The notes: generated by a model from the sequence alone, not told the origin. 64,000 nucleotides of DNA from Cymbidium sinense (GCA_021442155.1 CM038221.1:23621906-23685905), one strand, 5' to 3'. Shown: positions 13,501-26,992, counted from the stretch's first letter. Made by a program: numbers and translations.

Positions 13501-13933
13501 GGCGAAGTTTCCTCAAGCGTGCGAGCTACCAATCTTAGCTCCAATGAGGTATTTCCATTAAAACTGATCTATAGCTTAAGTGTGGTAGGTCCTTTTCGAA
13601 GAAAATTTTCATTACATATAATATTGATCATTGGATGTGCTCATCTCCTTCCCTTGATGGTATGGGTTGATTTTGAAGTTCATCCGAGCTTGGGTGAGCT
13701 CGGATCGAACGATTCATGGTGGACGGACATTATTGTTCATCGCTCGCGGGAAGAAGGATCACAGGCCATCCATTCCACGTGATTGGAACAGATGACCATG
13801 AATAAATCACATTAGATCAAATGAGATTTCTCCCTTTGCTCCTCGGGTTTGATCCACGTCATCCGATCAGAGATCGAACGACGGGGATCAATGTTGCACC
13901 TGTCGTTGGCTGACTCTGTGCTCGAATGTGACA
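10521..13933 (-). mobile_element. Long LTR of the same gypsy family, inverted relative to the pol remnant
   Basis: Read on the minus strand, this ~3.4-kb segment starts TGTCAC (13933) and ends GTTAACA (10521), giving TG...CA ends. It shows the same order of landmarks as 1-3362: 'cgatccgagctc' and 'cccataccatc' near the start, a TATA-like 'ttatataaagag' at about 12760-12772, a block of 'gggtcaa' words (11760-12720), AT-rich sub-repeats, then the 'cctattcctatg' to 'gttaaca' end. The five bases flanking each end do not match (ccttt against actta), so this is not a simple solo LTR with a preserved target duplication. Medium-length open frames inside it, for example 12763-13167 and 13417-13782, resemble no known protein and fall in LTR sequence. 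Confidence 0.65.
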
Positions 13934-16900
13934 ACTTAAATAATAAATCCTATGGTGCCACGTGGAAATTGCATCGCGTCAGCGTGCCACATGGCACCGG
14001 TGGGATTTGGTTTAATTAACGTTAATTAATGTATTTTTAGACTCAATCTTCCATAATTCATAACTAATTATAGAAAAATCTAAGAAATACAAACAATGGC
14101 TCCTTTTAAAGGTATTTTAGAGAAGAATTTAATAAAAATATTTTCAATGGATTTTGAATAGTAAATATAACTTAATTATGGTTTAATTAAAAACTTAATT
14201 AGCTTAATTACTCTCTAATCTCTCAAGTGATTGATCCTAAAATTTTTAAGAATGTTTGAGAGGATGACTTACCTCCCAATTTTTTTTGGGGATATTACTT
14301 GTTAAATTAGAGAATTGATTGATTAAGCCCTAATTACCTTCTTAATTTATTGGTGATTAAGCATGACCGATTGATTAATTATTTGGACTCTAATCCTGTT
14401 GAGCAGTGAGACTTAGGAAAGTGGATTGGTGCCTCCTTCCTAATCCTTTCTCTAATTTTCCCTCTCTTTTCAACTAAAGTCGTAATTATTAATTAATTAA
14501 CTAATTAAAATCTTAATTAGCTAAATAGTAATTCAAATCATATTGAATCATGCTTAATATAATGGATGGCTTATGGAATTAGGTTGGGACCTCTTTCCCT
14601 ACCTTTTCCCTTAGGCCCATCTCATTTCAAGATATTTATTAACTTTGGTTGGTCTCTTTTTAGGAGAGGTGAATTAATAGATTATTTGTTTAATTGATTT
14701 AATAAATCTAATTAAATTTGATTTTTCCATTAATCCATCTTGGGTAGAGCTTATGTGTGCAAGAACCTAAAAAAGCTTAATGAAATTATGATTAGTTCAT
14801 ATGTGTGAGAAAATCATGTAAGTAATTAAAATGGTTCCTTATGCTTAATTATTAAATGATTATGAGCTAATTGTATTAGGCCCCTTTCATTTCATAGGAG
14901 CATTGTTATTTACTTTTCAATTCATTTGCATATTATATTAGCTCATAATCATTTAATCAATTACCTTAAGGTAACATATGTAAGGGTTAATTAATTGATT
15001 TAATCCATGCTTAACTTAATCAATCCATAAAAATCATTTAATTGCTTCTTATTAAATCAAATTAATTTACACATATGAGAAATGGGATTAGGATTAGCAA
15101 ACACCTCTTTCTCACATCTCCCTTAAATCAAGTTAAACATAAAATCTAAAGTGAGTTTAAGAAATTTTGGTTTATTTTAAATAAGCTTATTTAATGTGAT
15201 TATCCTTAGGAATTAGTTAGATTGAATGAAATTAAATACTTGTGCTTCTTTATTTCTTTCTAATCATACTAAAATGTTGTATGCCACTTGTAGTCATGCA
15301 TTCATTTCTTTCAAAAATCAATTAAAATAAATAATTTCCTTTATGTCAAATTTGCATGTGTTGACTTAATTAAAAATATGTGTGACTATCATTACTATTA
15401 AATAGAAAATTATTTTAAAAGTATATAAATCAACTATAGCACATGGAGTAATGATAATTATAAGTATTTATAAGCTTGTATGTGCTTACAACTTAGAACA
15501 TGTGATATGAAGTTCTCTATTCTTTAATCTTCAAGAAGTTATATAAGGATATGAATATTAACAAGTGTATAGTTCATTTGAAAAGGGCACAACACTTTCT
15601 TAGGTTTATTCTCATGTATATCCATGTTAGATTTTCATTCTTATAGTTGTTTGTACACTCATGAGTATTTAAGGATGGCGGGTATATCTAGTCTGGAAAC
15701 TCGGAGACGCATAGCTTTAAGTAACCCCAAGGAGATTTTTATCTTCTTCCCCTGGTCAAATAATGGAGAAGTACTTGCTTATAACTTTTATACACTTATG
15801 TGTATATTTGGCTAATGAATGAAAATTTCACTTTATTCCATATGCATAATTCAAAACAAAAATATAATTTTTGCATGGTTTCCTATTCTTATAGTTGTTT
15901 ATACATCCATATGTATTTAAAAATAGTGGGTATAACTAGTCTGCGCACCTGGGGACGCACGACTTTAACTAGCCCCAAGGAGGTTCCTACCTCGTTCCTC
16001 TGTTCAAACAATGGTGAAGTACTTTCTTAGAACTTTCATACATTTGAATGTATATTTACCTAATGAATGAGAATCCTCTTTTTCTATAAAACTCAATTAT
16101 GCATCTTACATTTAAGTGTGCCAAAATATATTGCATGTATAGATATGTTTAGGATTTAGTCATATGCATGTTACATATGATGGAAAGAAATGAACAAGCA
16201 TGTGTTATGTGATAATAATTAACTCCAATTAACTTTAAGATGTCTTTCTTATTGAATGAGACTATTTGAAGTGAACCTAAACCTAGGACTAATTAAAATA
16301 TGTAATAAGTCATTCACTAAAGAGAATTCATTTAATTAATTTGCTTTAAATGTGACTTAAGTTAGGGATAAAAGAGAGTGATCCTCTCTTTTGATCTCTT
16401 TATATCACTTAGTTGTTAAGTGTAAATCAAGTGAAATAAAAAAAAATATTAAGTAAAACTTACAAATCAATTAAGCCACTTAAAGTGGAACCATCCTTCA
16501 AAAATTTATAACAAAGCCTAGTTAAGGCATACCACACAAGCCTTAATACACACACCTTAGAATTAAGTCACCGCTTTTAGCCTTATGTTAGGGCGGTGCA
16601 TGATTTGATCTATGTTTGATTTTATGATGTATTGTTGTAGATTGGATGGTAGGATGTATGCTTCGTGGACTAGAAGTTAGGCCATAATTATCTTAATCAT
16701 ATTTTCTGCAGGAGATTGTGCTTAAGAGATGCTTAAAAATAAATATAAATATTCTCTTTTGCAGGTTGCTTAACCCTTAAGCACAGTCTAAATTAGGACA
16801 TGTGGACTTGGTTACCCATGTGCAGGGTGCTAAGTCCAAAATATACATATAACTGCTTGGGTTGTATGGTGTGTTTAGCTAACAATTATTTTGTAGGTGT

Positions 16901-18700
16901 AGTTAGATTTTCTTTTCTTATTTTTAATGTAATTATGCATTAGGAATTAGAATTAGTGTTATGGGGGGATTAGGATGAATGGAGGCTAGAAGGCTTTGTC
17001 CTTTGGAGCAAGAAAATCCAAATGAAGAAATGGAGGAGATATGAAGAAAGAAGATAAGAAGACCCCCCATAGCATTTATTTATTTGTAACTATAATTATT
17101 CTTTCATATACTGGGTTGTATAAGGGTAGAGCTCGGCTACCCTTTTTTTTCTTTCAGGTCGTACAATGGTACCCGACTGTACCGACCTTTTATTCTTTTG
17201 CACTAGATTTATAAATTTATTTGATATTTTGTTTACAATTGCATAATAGAAATGATATGCCCCTTCTTAGTTTCTTATTTATGTGGTGATTTAATGTGTG
17301 GCCTAGATCCGATTAGGCTCTTAGGAAAAAAATAAATTTTCTACCCCAACTACAACTCATAACTAAATTTTTAAAATAACTCATAACCTCACATAAATCC
17401 TAGGCATTAAATCACGATAATTAAAAGATTTAGCAACCCCTTAGCTAGATGTTGTATGCTTAATATCATGCATGTCATCTTATTTCACTCATGCTAAGAG
17501 AGGGTTTCCATCCTTGCACGATAGGGGAAGACTTGACCTTTGAGGGTCTCCTCTATGGTGAAAAACACCTATTTCCTTCTGATTTAGCCAATAACCTTAT
17601 TTCATCATGCATTTAGACATACAAAAATCCTATGACTTTTATCAAAATAAAGAGTAAAGAAAATTAAATAAAAATTGATAAGATTTGTATTAGATTGAGC
17701 TATTATTCATACCACTCATGCCCTAGTCTCTTAGAGAGTGGGTTTAGGACTTTAGTCTCTTTCTAAACAAAAATAACATAACCATCTTATAAAATCATAT
17801 GACTTGACCACATAGTTTTAAAGCATAGGAGGAGTTAGTTGGCTGCCACTCTAGGTGGTTATAAGTTTAGCAGTTAGGTGATTTACCCTCTCTTATGGAG
17901 GTGAATCATATACCCATCTTCGCTTAGATTTAAAATGTGTTTTATCCCTCACTAAAGCTCCCTAGATTTAAGATCTGAGGTTGATGTTTTCCTCATGCTA
18001 CAAGCATAAGTCCTCACTTCTTAGGCATTTTCATAATCTTGTATTATGGGATTATAAGTCCTAACCTTCTAATAAATTTCAACTCAAATATATAATTCTC
18101 TTCAATTTCAAATATATAATTTTCTTCAAATTCAAATATATAAAGCCCAACCATATGATAGATTGGAATGCTCACTAGATTTCCTAGTATCATGAGCACT
18201 CCCTACTCATCCCCTTTGGCTTCGATAATAAGTCTCTCCTTTTATTGATCTATCACATTTGATTGTATAAATATAACCAATTTATTGATAATCCTATCTT
18301 TGAAATCTTTGAAGATAACAATTGCCTACTTTAATCGAGAGTATTCCTATAGAACTCACCTTATGTAATTAACTATGGGGGCTTACCCCCATAGAAAACT
18401 TTAGAACCCGGTTTAAATAAATCATGCTTTATTCATCCATGTAAAGTAGTAAAAAAATCTCTGGTATATTCAAAGACCCATCATGTCTTAGGAGTCCTTA
18501 TTAGGTGATTAGGTCCATTGTAGGATAGTGATTTCTATCTTTCGAGATAGTGCACTATTTCTTAATATCGAACATGATCACTTCAATAAGTACACTCTTA
18601 GATCTACGTGGTGTCCCCCATACACACAATCGAAAATAAACACCACAATGTTATGGCAACTTTTTAAAAGCTATCTAATATTTAATTTGACTTTGCTATA
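13934..18700. other. Gene-free repeat-derived region
   Basis: No exon, RNA gene or recognisable transposon protein was found. The sequence is AT-rich and dominated by 'taattaattaa'-type words at 14150-15200, then by mixed low-copy sequence with a 248-bp direct duplication (15637-16080). It may be decayed LTR or untranslated sequence of further gypsy elements, but no ends, primer-binding site or polypurine tract could be placed with confidence. Confidence 0.4.
15637..16080. repeat. Direct tandem duplication, two ~190-bp copies offset by 248 bp
   Basis: Copy 1 begins at 15637 ('attcttatagttgttt') and copy 2 at 15885 with the same phrase. Both continue with 'gtatttaa', 'gggtata', 'ctagtctg', 'ggacgca', 'ccccaaggag' and 'aatgg(a/t)gaagtact'. 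They end with 'gtgtatat' or 'atgtatat' and 'ctaatgaatga'. Substitutions are scattered, so the duplication is not recent. Short open frames in both copies are parallel because of the duplication and are not taken as genes. Confidence 0.75.
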
Positions 18701-20730
18701 ATTTACTATTGTATATTTTTTAAAATTATCGAAATAGAAATGAGAGAAAAAGATTGGATACATATTGAATTTTCATCAAGTAAAACTATATGATCATATT
18801 CCATAACTATTTTGTTAACGAAATTGATGTTATATATTGCAATCCACCAAGATGATACAATGCCTCAAACTCCTAAGAAAGATTATAAGATCTTCAAGGT
18901 AATACTTATTGTGACAATTGATTTTTTTTCTTCATTACTCCATAAACAATCACCCAATTTAGCAATTTTCTTTCCATTCTTCATCATACAATACAATAAT
19001 ATTAATGTTATTTGATTCGCCCACAAGTGAAGAACAAATGCTCTAAATATAAACATAAGAAAATGTTTGGTTTGAACAATGTATGGATAGTTATCAAAAA
19101 TTCTTAAATATATTTGAAATCTTATTTAAGCTAACATCAAAATTTGCTAGATCAAACTTTGAATTGGGTTTGAGCAATGATTGAAAGAGGCTTGAACTAA
19201 GTGTAAATAAGCTTAAATAAAATTTAAATTTATTTGGTTAATAGTTAAAAGAGTTAAAATCAAATTTAAAGATTGTATCAATCATATTTGTACTTATTCG
19301 AATAAAATTAAAACCTATTGGAGCAAGATACAAATAAGAATTCCACTAAGTTCAATTAAGGTTTCAACATATTTTGAGTCTTCCTCAGATCTTAATCAAA
19401 CCTACTTCGACCATCTATTTGACTCGATGTTCGTCATTCCTTCCAAATGATTTCATTAACTCATTTCACATAAATTTTCGTCATCATAATCATTATAAAT
19501 CATTAAGAAATATTTTTATTGTATGCTCAATCATAACATTTAAACATTAAAAATACATATCATTTGGTGTCAAAAGTTTAATTTAACTATTTCTTCAAAA
19601 CTTTCTAACCACCATTTCAATCTTCTTGACTTGTTATATAAAGAGGATTCTTATCATGAAAGAAGTCACATAGCAAGAGAAGAAGAAAATATAAGAATCT
19701 TTCGGACGATTCTTCTATTTTGAGAAGGATATAATTTGAGAGGAATATATTTCTATAAGGGTGAATGTTTAACATGCATAAAAGGGTATTTTAGTCTAAA
19801 AAATTATAAGAGATATTTTGCCAAATAAAAATATTATAGATATACTAGCACAAAGTAGACATTATGAGTGATTAGAAAAAAAAATTTCTTTAATTTATGC
19901 CTAGCTAAGTTTAAATTATAACACTTTTGTCAAATAAATGAGCTTAAGTTAAAAATAACCAAATAATTCTTTCATCTGATCTTAACTTATAATTAGTTAA
20001 TGATTTTATCAACCAAACGTCCTAACCTTGCTTAAAATAAACTTAACTTATTCTAACTTTTTCAAACTTAGCTTTAAGCTTCAACAAACCATATCCTTTA
20101 TTATAATCAATCTTTAAACTAGAGGGCCCTATCAAAAAGAATAATAATTATTTTATGACAAAAATTATTTTTTATTAGGTTTTATAAAATAGTTAAACTT
20201 TTTTGAGATATTTGAGCCAAATTAATGACTGGCTCATATACACAATATATATGTAAGATTTGAACTCAATGACTCTTAGTTGAAAACTTAAACTCTCAAT
20301 CATTAAGTTAATATTACTTACATAATTAAAATTTGTTACAATGAAGTGTGCTATGTCAAATAGATAAAAGTTTTTTTATTTTTTTATTTTTTATTTTTGA
20401 ATCATTTGAGTCATTTTTAGCAAAATTACATGCTCATATATTTCCCAAGATTTAATCCTGAGATCTCAGAGAACGAAGCAAGGTCTCGAACAATTTGTTG
20501 AGACAAGGAACACAATAGATAGAAGTTTTTATTTCAATTGTATGAAATCTATCATACATTCTGATTACGCAATAAAAAGACTTTCAGATTGATCGGTTTT
20601 CTTGACCATAGAGACGATAAGAAAAGAGAGAGAATATTCTTATATTACCACTCCAAAATATCTACAAAAATTATGATACGATGGTACTGAAAGAGATACC
20701 ACGTAAGAACTCCACTCTATTAAAGCAAAG

Positions 20731-20734
<4 letters not shown>

Positions 20735-20779
<45 letters not shown>
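20735..20779. repeat. (CT)n microsatellite
   Basis: About 22 uninterrupted CT units. A minus-strand open frame across it is only the repeat translating as Arg-Glu and is not a gene. Confidence 0.95.
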
Positions 20780-20782
<3 letters not shown>

Positions 20783-21254
20783 ATCCATAGATATTAACAA
20801 ATATTTTCTCAGTCGTTTTACAGATAGCAACTTTCACCACCACCTGAGGTGGAAGAGAAAGACAGGAAGACTTGAGCATTTCTTGCATTGGAAGAAAAGA
20901 ATACGTTTATCTCAAAAGAAATATCTACCGACTAAATAACACTTATGATAATAAAATAGACCAGTCATCTTTTCATTTTGTTGATATTAAATGAGAAAGC
21001 TCTGCGCGGCCGATCGCATGCTAAATTCTACACTGTGATCAGTGTTCTGCCACCAGATGTCAATGTGAAACAAATTAAATTTGATGGCCACGTCGAAAGG
21101 TGTCGGCTTCGAGAAATGTCTCCTAAATCACCATAAGAGTACCGTTCTTAATTTTGAACCCAAAATTTAAGAATCTATCATTAAATAACATGCACTATTT
21201 ATGTTTGAAATTAAAAAAATAAATATTTTTACATATGTGATGCTATCATAATTT

Positions 21255-21257
<3 letters not shown>

Positions 21258-21327
<70 letters not shown>
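21258..21327. repeat. Compound (CT)n(TA)n microsatellite
   Basis: About 13 CT units run directly into about 21 TA units. Confidence 0.95.
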
Positions 21328-21329
<2 letters not shown>

Positions 21330-22130
21330 AGAAAAGTACTCAAGTTCTCTTAAGTAATGTTTGTGAGAAAAACCTCCATATTGTATAATTTCTCGAAGAT
21401 TATAAGATTGTAGGTCACTCTGTGTGAGAACTTTTCCATGTCTTTATAACACTATAATTGGGTCATTTCTCGTTAGAATATCCACTTTTTTTGGAATGAT
21501 ACTACTAAAGACATGAATTAAGTCCAAAGAGTAGACAAGAAAGAGAGATTAAGTCTTAATAAATTTTTAAAATGAAGTAATATATAAAGGAGTTGATTAA
21601 ACCTCTTAAATAGGGAAGGGTGAGTAAAATCAAATCAAAAATTATTATGGAGAAAAAAGACATTATAATGAGAATTAAATAGTGGCCACCTATCATTATA
21701 TAAAAACTCGACTTTAACTTGGTGCAATTAGTTGTGCAATGAGTGAGTCATGCTTGTAGCTAATTGTTAGTTGGGAGCATCAACTAAGTTTCAAATTGAA
21801 AAGGTAAACTTGATGAGAGGTAGAATCCCTCGTAGATTATCAACTATTTAGGGCAAGTGAGCGATTTTTGCGACTCCTCAAACCAGTTTAGTAGCTCCAT
21901 TGAGACTCGAGTAAATATAACTCTTGAGAGTTGAGGATTTATGAGACTTAAAGTTCAACAAGCTTCAACTTAAGGGTAGTTTAAGCCTCTTCACAAAAAT
22001 TTGATGTCAAAGGGACTTGATTGACGGGGCCCAATCAAACTGCAAGCCTAATAAAAATAGTGCATTAATAAACTCCTAAAATAAAACTTTTTTTTAAATA
22101 AACTTTAATGAATCTATGTGAATTCATAAA

Positions 22131-22311
22131 GCCACTGTCTCTTAGCTCGGTTGTGGCACGGAACCGAAGTTTGATTCCTCTTGAGGCCTACGCGTAATGG
22201 TGGGAAGTAAGTGGCACGCGTGTGGGTGATATGTGGCTAAGCGTGGATTAGTCAAACGACGTCACCCACAAGATAGTTGGGGTGTTGGGTGGATACCCAT
22301 TCCAAAAAAAA
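22131..22311 (+). mobile_element. tRNA-derived SINE
   Basis: A ~180-bp element starts with a Pol III promoter-like head: an A-box-like 'tagctcggttgtggc' at 22143-22157 and a B-box-like 'agtttgattcc' about 22169-22179. It is followed by a tRNA-unrelated body ('gtggcacgcgtgtgggtg') and an A-rich tail from about 22302. The tRNA-like head with A and B boxes is the defining feature of plant SINEs. Target duplications could not be fixed: 'ataaag' occurs on both sides but is short. It is GC-richer than its AT-rich surroundings, which also marks it as inserted. Confidence 0.6.
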
Positions 22312-22802
22312 ATAAAGTAAAATAAAAGCATTTCATATAATTATATATATATGAATATAGTTCATGAATATTATTTAAAGATAAACGCATAGATTCATTC
22401 AGGAAATATATCAATATTCATTAAAAAAATCAATCAAATATCATTCTGGCTAAGCCGGCTTATTTATTTTACCTAAATAAGAAATGGCTGCCTTCGCCGG
22501 CACTAACACTTGGTTCAATTAAAAATTGAACCGGTCACCTTTCATAAATACATAAAGTATACGTGTTTAAAATTTAAAAGAAAAGCCAAAAGGTAGATGA
22601 TTATAAGTGACGAGAAACTAATTAAATGAGATAATATTATTTTATCAAATTATCCCGACAAATTAATCAGGATAATCCGAGTTAAATTTTGACTGAGGAT
22701 GTAAGATGCCTTCTATAAAGCATTACATTATTTTTTTGGGACAGCTAATATATTTTCAACATATTGATTTATATTTTCTAATTTAATAATTAAATTTGTC
22801 AT

Positions 22803-23090
22803 GTGCTAAAAAGATTATGATGACATGGCGTATTTTTGAATTTTTTTCAACAGCTAAGAAATTAACGATCAACATTATTTAAAATTTTTGAAAGTTGAGA
22901 CTTAATGATAATTAAGTTGAAATTTTGTGATTAGTATGTAATTAGAATTTAAGCTTTTTATTAATGAGAAAATGATCCATCAACTCCTCCATAGACCGTC
23001 CCCTCTCCCCATGTGCTAAAAAGGTTATGATGATATGATGTATTTTCAATTTTTTTTTCACAGCTAAGAAATTAAAAATCAACGACCAAC
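22803..23090. repeat. Direct duplication of ~80 bp, offset about 209 bp
   Basis: 'catgtgctaaaaag', 'ttatgatga', 'gtattt' and 'cagctaagaaatta' occur in the same order near 22800-22880 and again near 23009-23090, with small differences. The flanks are not similar. Confidence 0.6.
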
Positions 23091-23568
23091 TAATTCATTT
23101 CTTGTCTTGAAAAGAATACTTAAGATAGTTTTAAAATGATTGATTTATTTGAATTAGTGATCGAATAAATTTAAGAATATTAGGTAAATAAACCCATATC
23201 AACTCAAAAATCAAATCAATTATGTCCATACATGTTTCAATTGGGAGATTCTAGCATGAATGATCAAGATTTTCTTTCATTAAATCTAATTTTGCATGAA
23301 TTTTAATGATGAGATGTGTGTATTACTTCCCAATCATTTTAGATAAGCTTTAATTATTATTGTTGTTGTTGTTGCTGTTATTGTTGTTATTATTATCATC
23401 GATAAAATAAAACAAACTATTTATAAAAGAAAAATAATATATTTCGAATTAAATTTAATTCTCTAGCCAAGTAATTTTCTTTAAATCTCTCATTACCACC
23501 AACCAATTTGACCCATTAACACCACATCTATTAAAATACATAGAGTCGCTAATAGTACAAATACACCC

Positions 23569-23573
<5 letters not shown>

Positions 23574-23606
<33 letters not shown>
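23574..23606. repeat. (TA)n microsatellite
   Basis: Sixteen TA units, uninterrupted. Confidence 0.95.
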
Positions 23607-23610
<4 letters not shown>

Positions 23611-24326
23611 TTATGAACACATTTTGTTTTGATGGCAAAAAGATTGGCTTGTCTCTTAACCATAAGGTTGTTTTAAATGCTACTATTATTGTAATTAAAC
23701 TACATATTAACACACTTAAAGGCAGTTTCTAATTTTTTTATCCAGTTTCTAAGGTAAAGTTCAAGTGAAAAAAATAATTAAGATTATAAAATTATTTAAT
23801 TAATTTTTACATCTATGAATTTGTGGATTATTTCGTTTTAATATCTAAGAAAATTTTATATTATTAGAGAATAATTTTTTTTAAAAAAATGCAATTATCT
23901 AAGATTAAACATCACTAAAGTTATTTATGAGAATAATGATGAACTGGAGACAGATAATGCACCACAAGCTTATCAAATTAAAATTAATTAAATGAGGTGG
24001 AAAATATTAAAATAAAGCTATTTTGTTGGTGGATTTATAGTTAGATAGGACAATGAATGGTGAATGGAATAAAAACTTGATAGTTGGCAGTGTGGAGTTA
24101 CAAAAAGCCATATGTTGGAGAGTTGGGATTTAAAATTGACAATTGGGAGGAAAATTTTATTTTCTTGTGTTTTAAATTAATATTTCCATTGCTTCAATCT
24201 ATTGAATGAATTTCATTATTCTTTTTGTTGGGTTAGAGAAAATTGATGTAGTCTTTCATGATATTAAAAATGTGATTAAAATGATCTTGCTTGAATTAGT
24301 CTTTCATATTTAAGCCAATTTGTTTA

Positions 24327-24613
24327 TAGGGGAATTAACAAACATACCACACAATTTTTATCTATTTACATATATAATATGTAAATTTTAATATTTACAT
24401 ACATAATATTTTATCATAACAAAATAACTCTATCACCAATTTTTTTTTTTAAATTGAATACACCTTTTCATATATCATAACAAACATAACACAGATTTTT
24501 AAAAAAAAAATTGAATGCCTCCATCATCTTTTTCATATATTGTAAATATGAAATTTTAGGTGTTAGATATGTCAATGTATAAAAATTTTGCGGTATATAT
24601 ATAAATTTTCCTA
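24327..24613. mobile_element. Fold-back MITE-like element, 287 bp
   Basis: The left end ('taggggaattaacaaa', then 'accacacaatttttatc') and the reverse complement of the right end ('taggaaaatttatatata', then 'accgcaaaatttttatac') align over about 45 bp with mismatches, forming long imperfect terminal inverted repeats. No coding sequence lies inside. Target duplications are unclear, so the superfamily is not assigned. Confidence 0.45.
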
Positions 24614-24898
24614 CTTTATATTAGACATATGGAAGGCTTGCATGCTACCTAAAATTTGCATTAATTATATATTAGATTAATATTGAAGATGAAATGATAA
24701 TGATCGATTATTATATGTAATTAAGGGGTGTATTGATCATTGAGAAATGCAACATACTTATTAGAAGCATATCGAATATTTCGATAAATTTCGAGAGATA
24801 CAATGATCAAATGCATATTCGTAATACCTATTATATAAGTATAAGGTATAACAAGATTATTAGAACAATCGCTCTACTAATCACTTTTCTAATTATTA

Positions 24899-25110
24899 AA
24901 AATGCATTTGGTATAACTTTTGCACAACTTTATTTAATAAATTTTTGTCATACTTTTATTTAATTATAACTTTTTTGTTGTATATGATTAGAATGAGTTT
25001 TTCATAACAAAAATCTATAATATTCACAATAAGTTTTGAAAATATCTTATTTTATTGCAATAGTTTTGCAACTAATTTTACATAAAGTTATAAGAGTCCC
25101 AAATGAGCCC
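24899..25110. mobile_element. Tourist-like MITE remnant, 212 bp
   Basis: TTA occurs on both sides (24896-24898 and 25111-25113). The left terminal region 'atgcatttggtataac' pairs imperfectly with the reverse complement of the right end, 'gggctcatttgggact' then 'cttataac'. Trinucleotide TTA/TAA duplications and a 'GG(G)...TTTGG' terminus are typical of PIF/Harbinger-derived Tourist MITEs. It is more decayed than the copies in the CTP synthase introns. Confidence 0.4.
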
Positions 25111-26992
25111 TTAGATTTTCCTATATTATGATTATAGATAGACACTTAAGGCTAATTGTTACAAAATTTTCAGTATTTTTTATGATAAATTAAGTATTTT
25201 GATTTTATGGTCACTTCTTGATCATATTGTTTTGATTTGACAAATTTCACATGCTATATATTTTATTCAAACTAATTATTATATATTCAACAAAAGTAAT
25301 TCAACTAATATATAAAAAAAATTCTTATGAAAATTTTAAAAAATAAGGATTTACAGAGAAATTAAACAATGATTCTTTCTAAAATTATACCTTGATTTAA
25401 GATAGAGCTCATTTTTTTAGACAAGTCCATAACTTATTTTAATATTACAATAAAAAAATTATTCTCAATTATCATAAATGCATATTATAATTTTATAATT
25501 ATAATTTGTGTATTCTTAATTTTTGAATCATGAATAGTTTTGATTAATGTTTTAATTTTAATTTATTTGTATTTATATATATTTTTTAAAATTTTTTAAT
25601 TGCATTATTTTTTTAAAAAATAAAAATGATATTACTAGTTAGCAACTCATTATGACTATTTTGCCATTTAACCAATAACACTATTACATCTATTTCTGCC
25701 AAATATTTTTTTTCCATAGCAATTAAAAAAAATAGTAATAGCTATCATTTACTTTTTTTTATATTTTTATTTGGGACATTAGAGCAAATTTAATCATAAA
25801 CTACTTATGATGTATGTGAAAGAAGAAACTCTTGGTTTTAATCGAATCGTTTAAGATAACTTACACAACAATCATTGACTTACTCATCACTACAATATAA
25901 GATATCACAACATCAAAATGTTATTACCAAATAATATTCAGTGAATCATCCCAAGAAACCTAACAACTCGTACAAGAAATCTAAAACAATAAATAAAAAA
26001 ACTAACATTATATTTTATAAATTTACATAAAAATTGCATCACATCATAAATTTATTTGCCCGAAAATGAGAACACTCTCTATATAAAAATGTAATATATT
26101 CTTCCTACTTTAATTATGCTATCTAAAAAATAAAGATTTTAATAATTTTTTAAATTTATTTGAGGAGTGTAGCAATATTCAAAGATTAATTAAATATTTA
26201 TTTGGGATAATTATAGTTGTATAAAAATATAATGATAGAGCTATTGTAGAAGCTAATATCTAAAAAATTATAATAAATATTATAATTTTTTTAAAAAAAA
26301 AAGTTAAATCAAAACTTTTAATTGCCCCCATGCTCGATTATATCAAATTAAAAATATTTTTTATCATAAATTTTTTAAAATATAATTTTATCATAATTTA
26401 TCAAATATCTAAGTGATATTATTCGAACCACACTGCTATCTAAACTCAGCCTTAAATGAAGTCTAACTTTATAAATAATTGCTAATATACCTATTAAAAG
26501 GATGTGAATACTTTATATTTAAGTAAATTTAATTATAAATTTATATGTATGTAAAAATTTGAATTAAATATCTCTGAGTTGAAAATGAAAATTCTCAATC
26601 ATTAAGTTAAATATTTTGTGTTTACATCTGATTTTCATTTATATCAATTAATATTTATTATACTTAAAGTACATAGTAGATATAAATATATAATGTCAAT
26701 AAAATGTGTATAAATAAATATTTGACGTATTTATATTTTACATTTCGCTCATCAGACCTGCACGATTAATATTATTCTTCTAAAAACTGTGCAGCTCCAG
26801 GTCATGCCCAGTCACATCCACGTACAAAAAGAGCACAGTAATATTCAGGGAAAGATTAAAAAAAAGCGTAACGAAAAGATTAATAATGTATAATTGAATG
26901 AATTACGAACAAAAACTATTTTTTACACATATTTTTTGGCGTAAAAAGCCTACAAAAAATTAAAAAATTTCCTAAAGTGAAGAGAGGGGGAG

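Larger units (their letters stand above)
18701..26990. other. AT-rich intergenic region upstream of CTP synthase
   Basis: This is ~8.3 kb of very AT-rich sequence with no supported coding exon. It holds several microsatellites, a tRNA-derived SINE and small fold-back elements, listed separately. Phrases such as 'gaactcaatgactcttagttgaaaa' followed by 'aatcattaagtta' near 20250 and a diverged relative near 26560 (and again near 35370) show that a dispersed repeat family is present. Confidence 0.5.

Noticed and set aside
12539..13782. Several open frames of 69-134 codons, both strands
   Set aside because: They fall inside the inverted long LTR, resemble no protein family, and their composition follows repeated words such as 'ggtgggttaggtgg'.
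15624..16030. Two similar short proteins in tandem
   Set aside because: The similarity comes from the 248-bp DNA duplication; there are no domains and no splice context.
19060..20110. A possible ~1-kb fold-back element with 'tttggtttg' and 'caaaccata' ends
   Set aside because: The terminal match is only about 8-10 bases with no target duplication, too weak in AT-rich DNA.
20640..20888. Minus-strand frame with long Arg-Glu run
   Set aside because: It is the (CT)n microsatellite translated; there is no supporting exon signal or homology.
24733..24963. 76-codon AT-rich frame
   Set aside because: Composition is that of the surrounding AT-rich DNA, and it runs into a MITE-like element.
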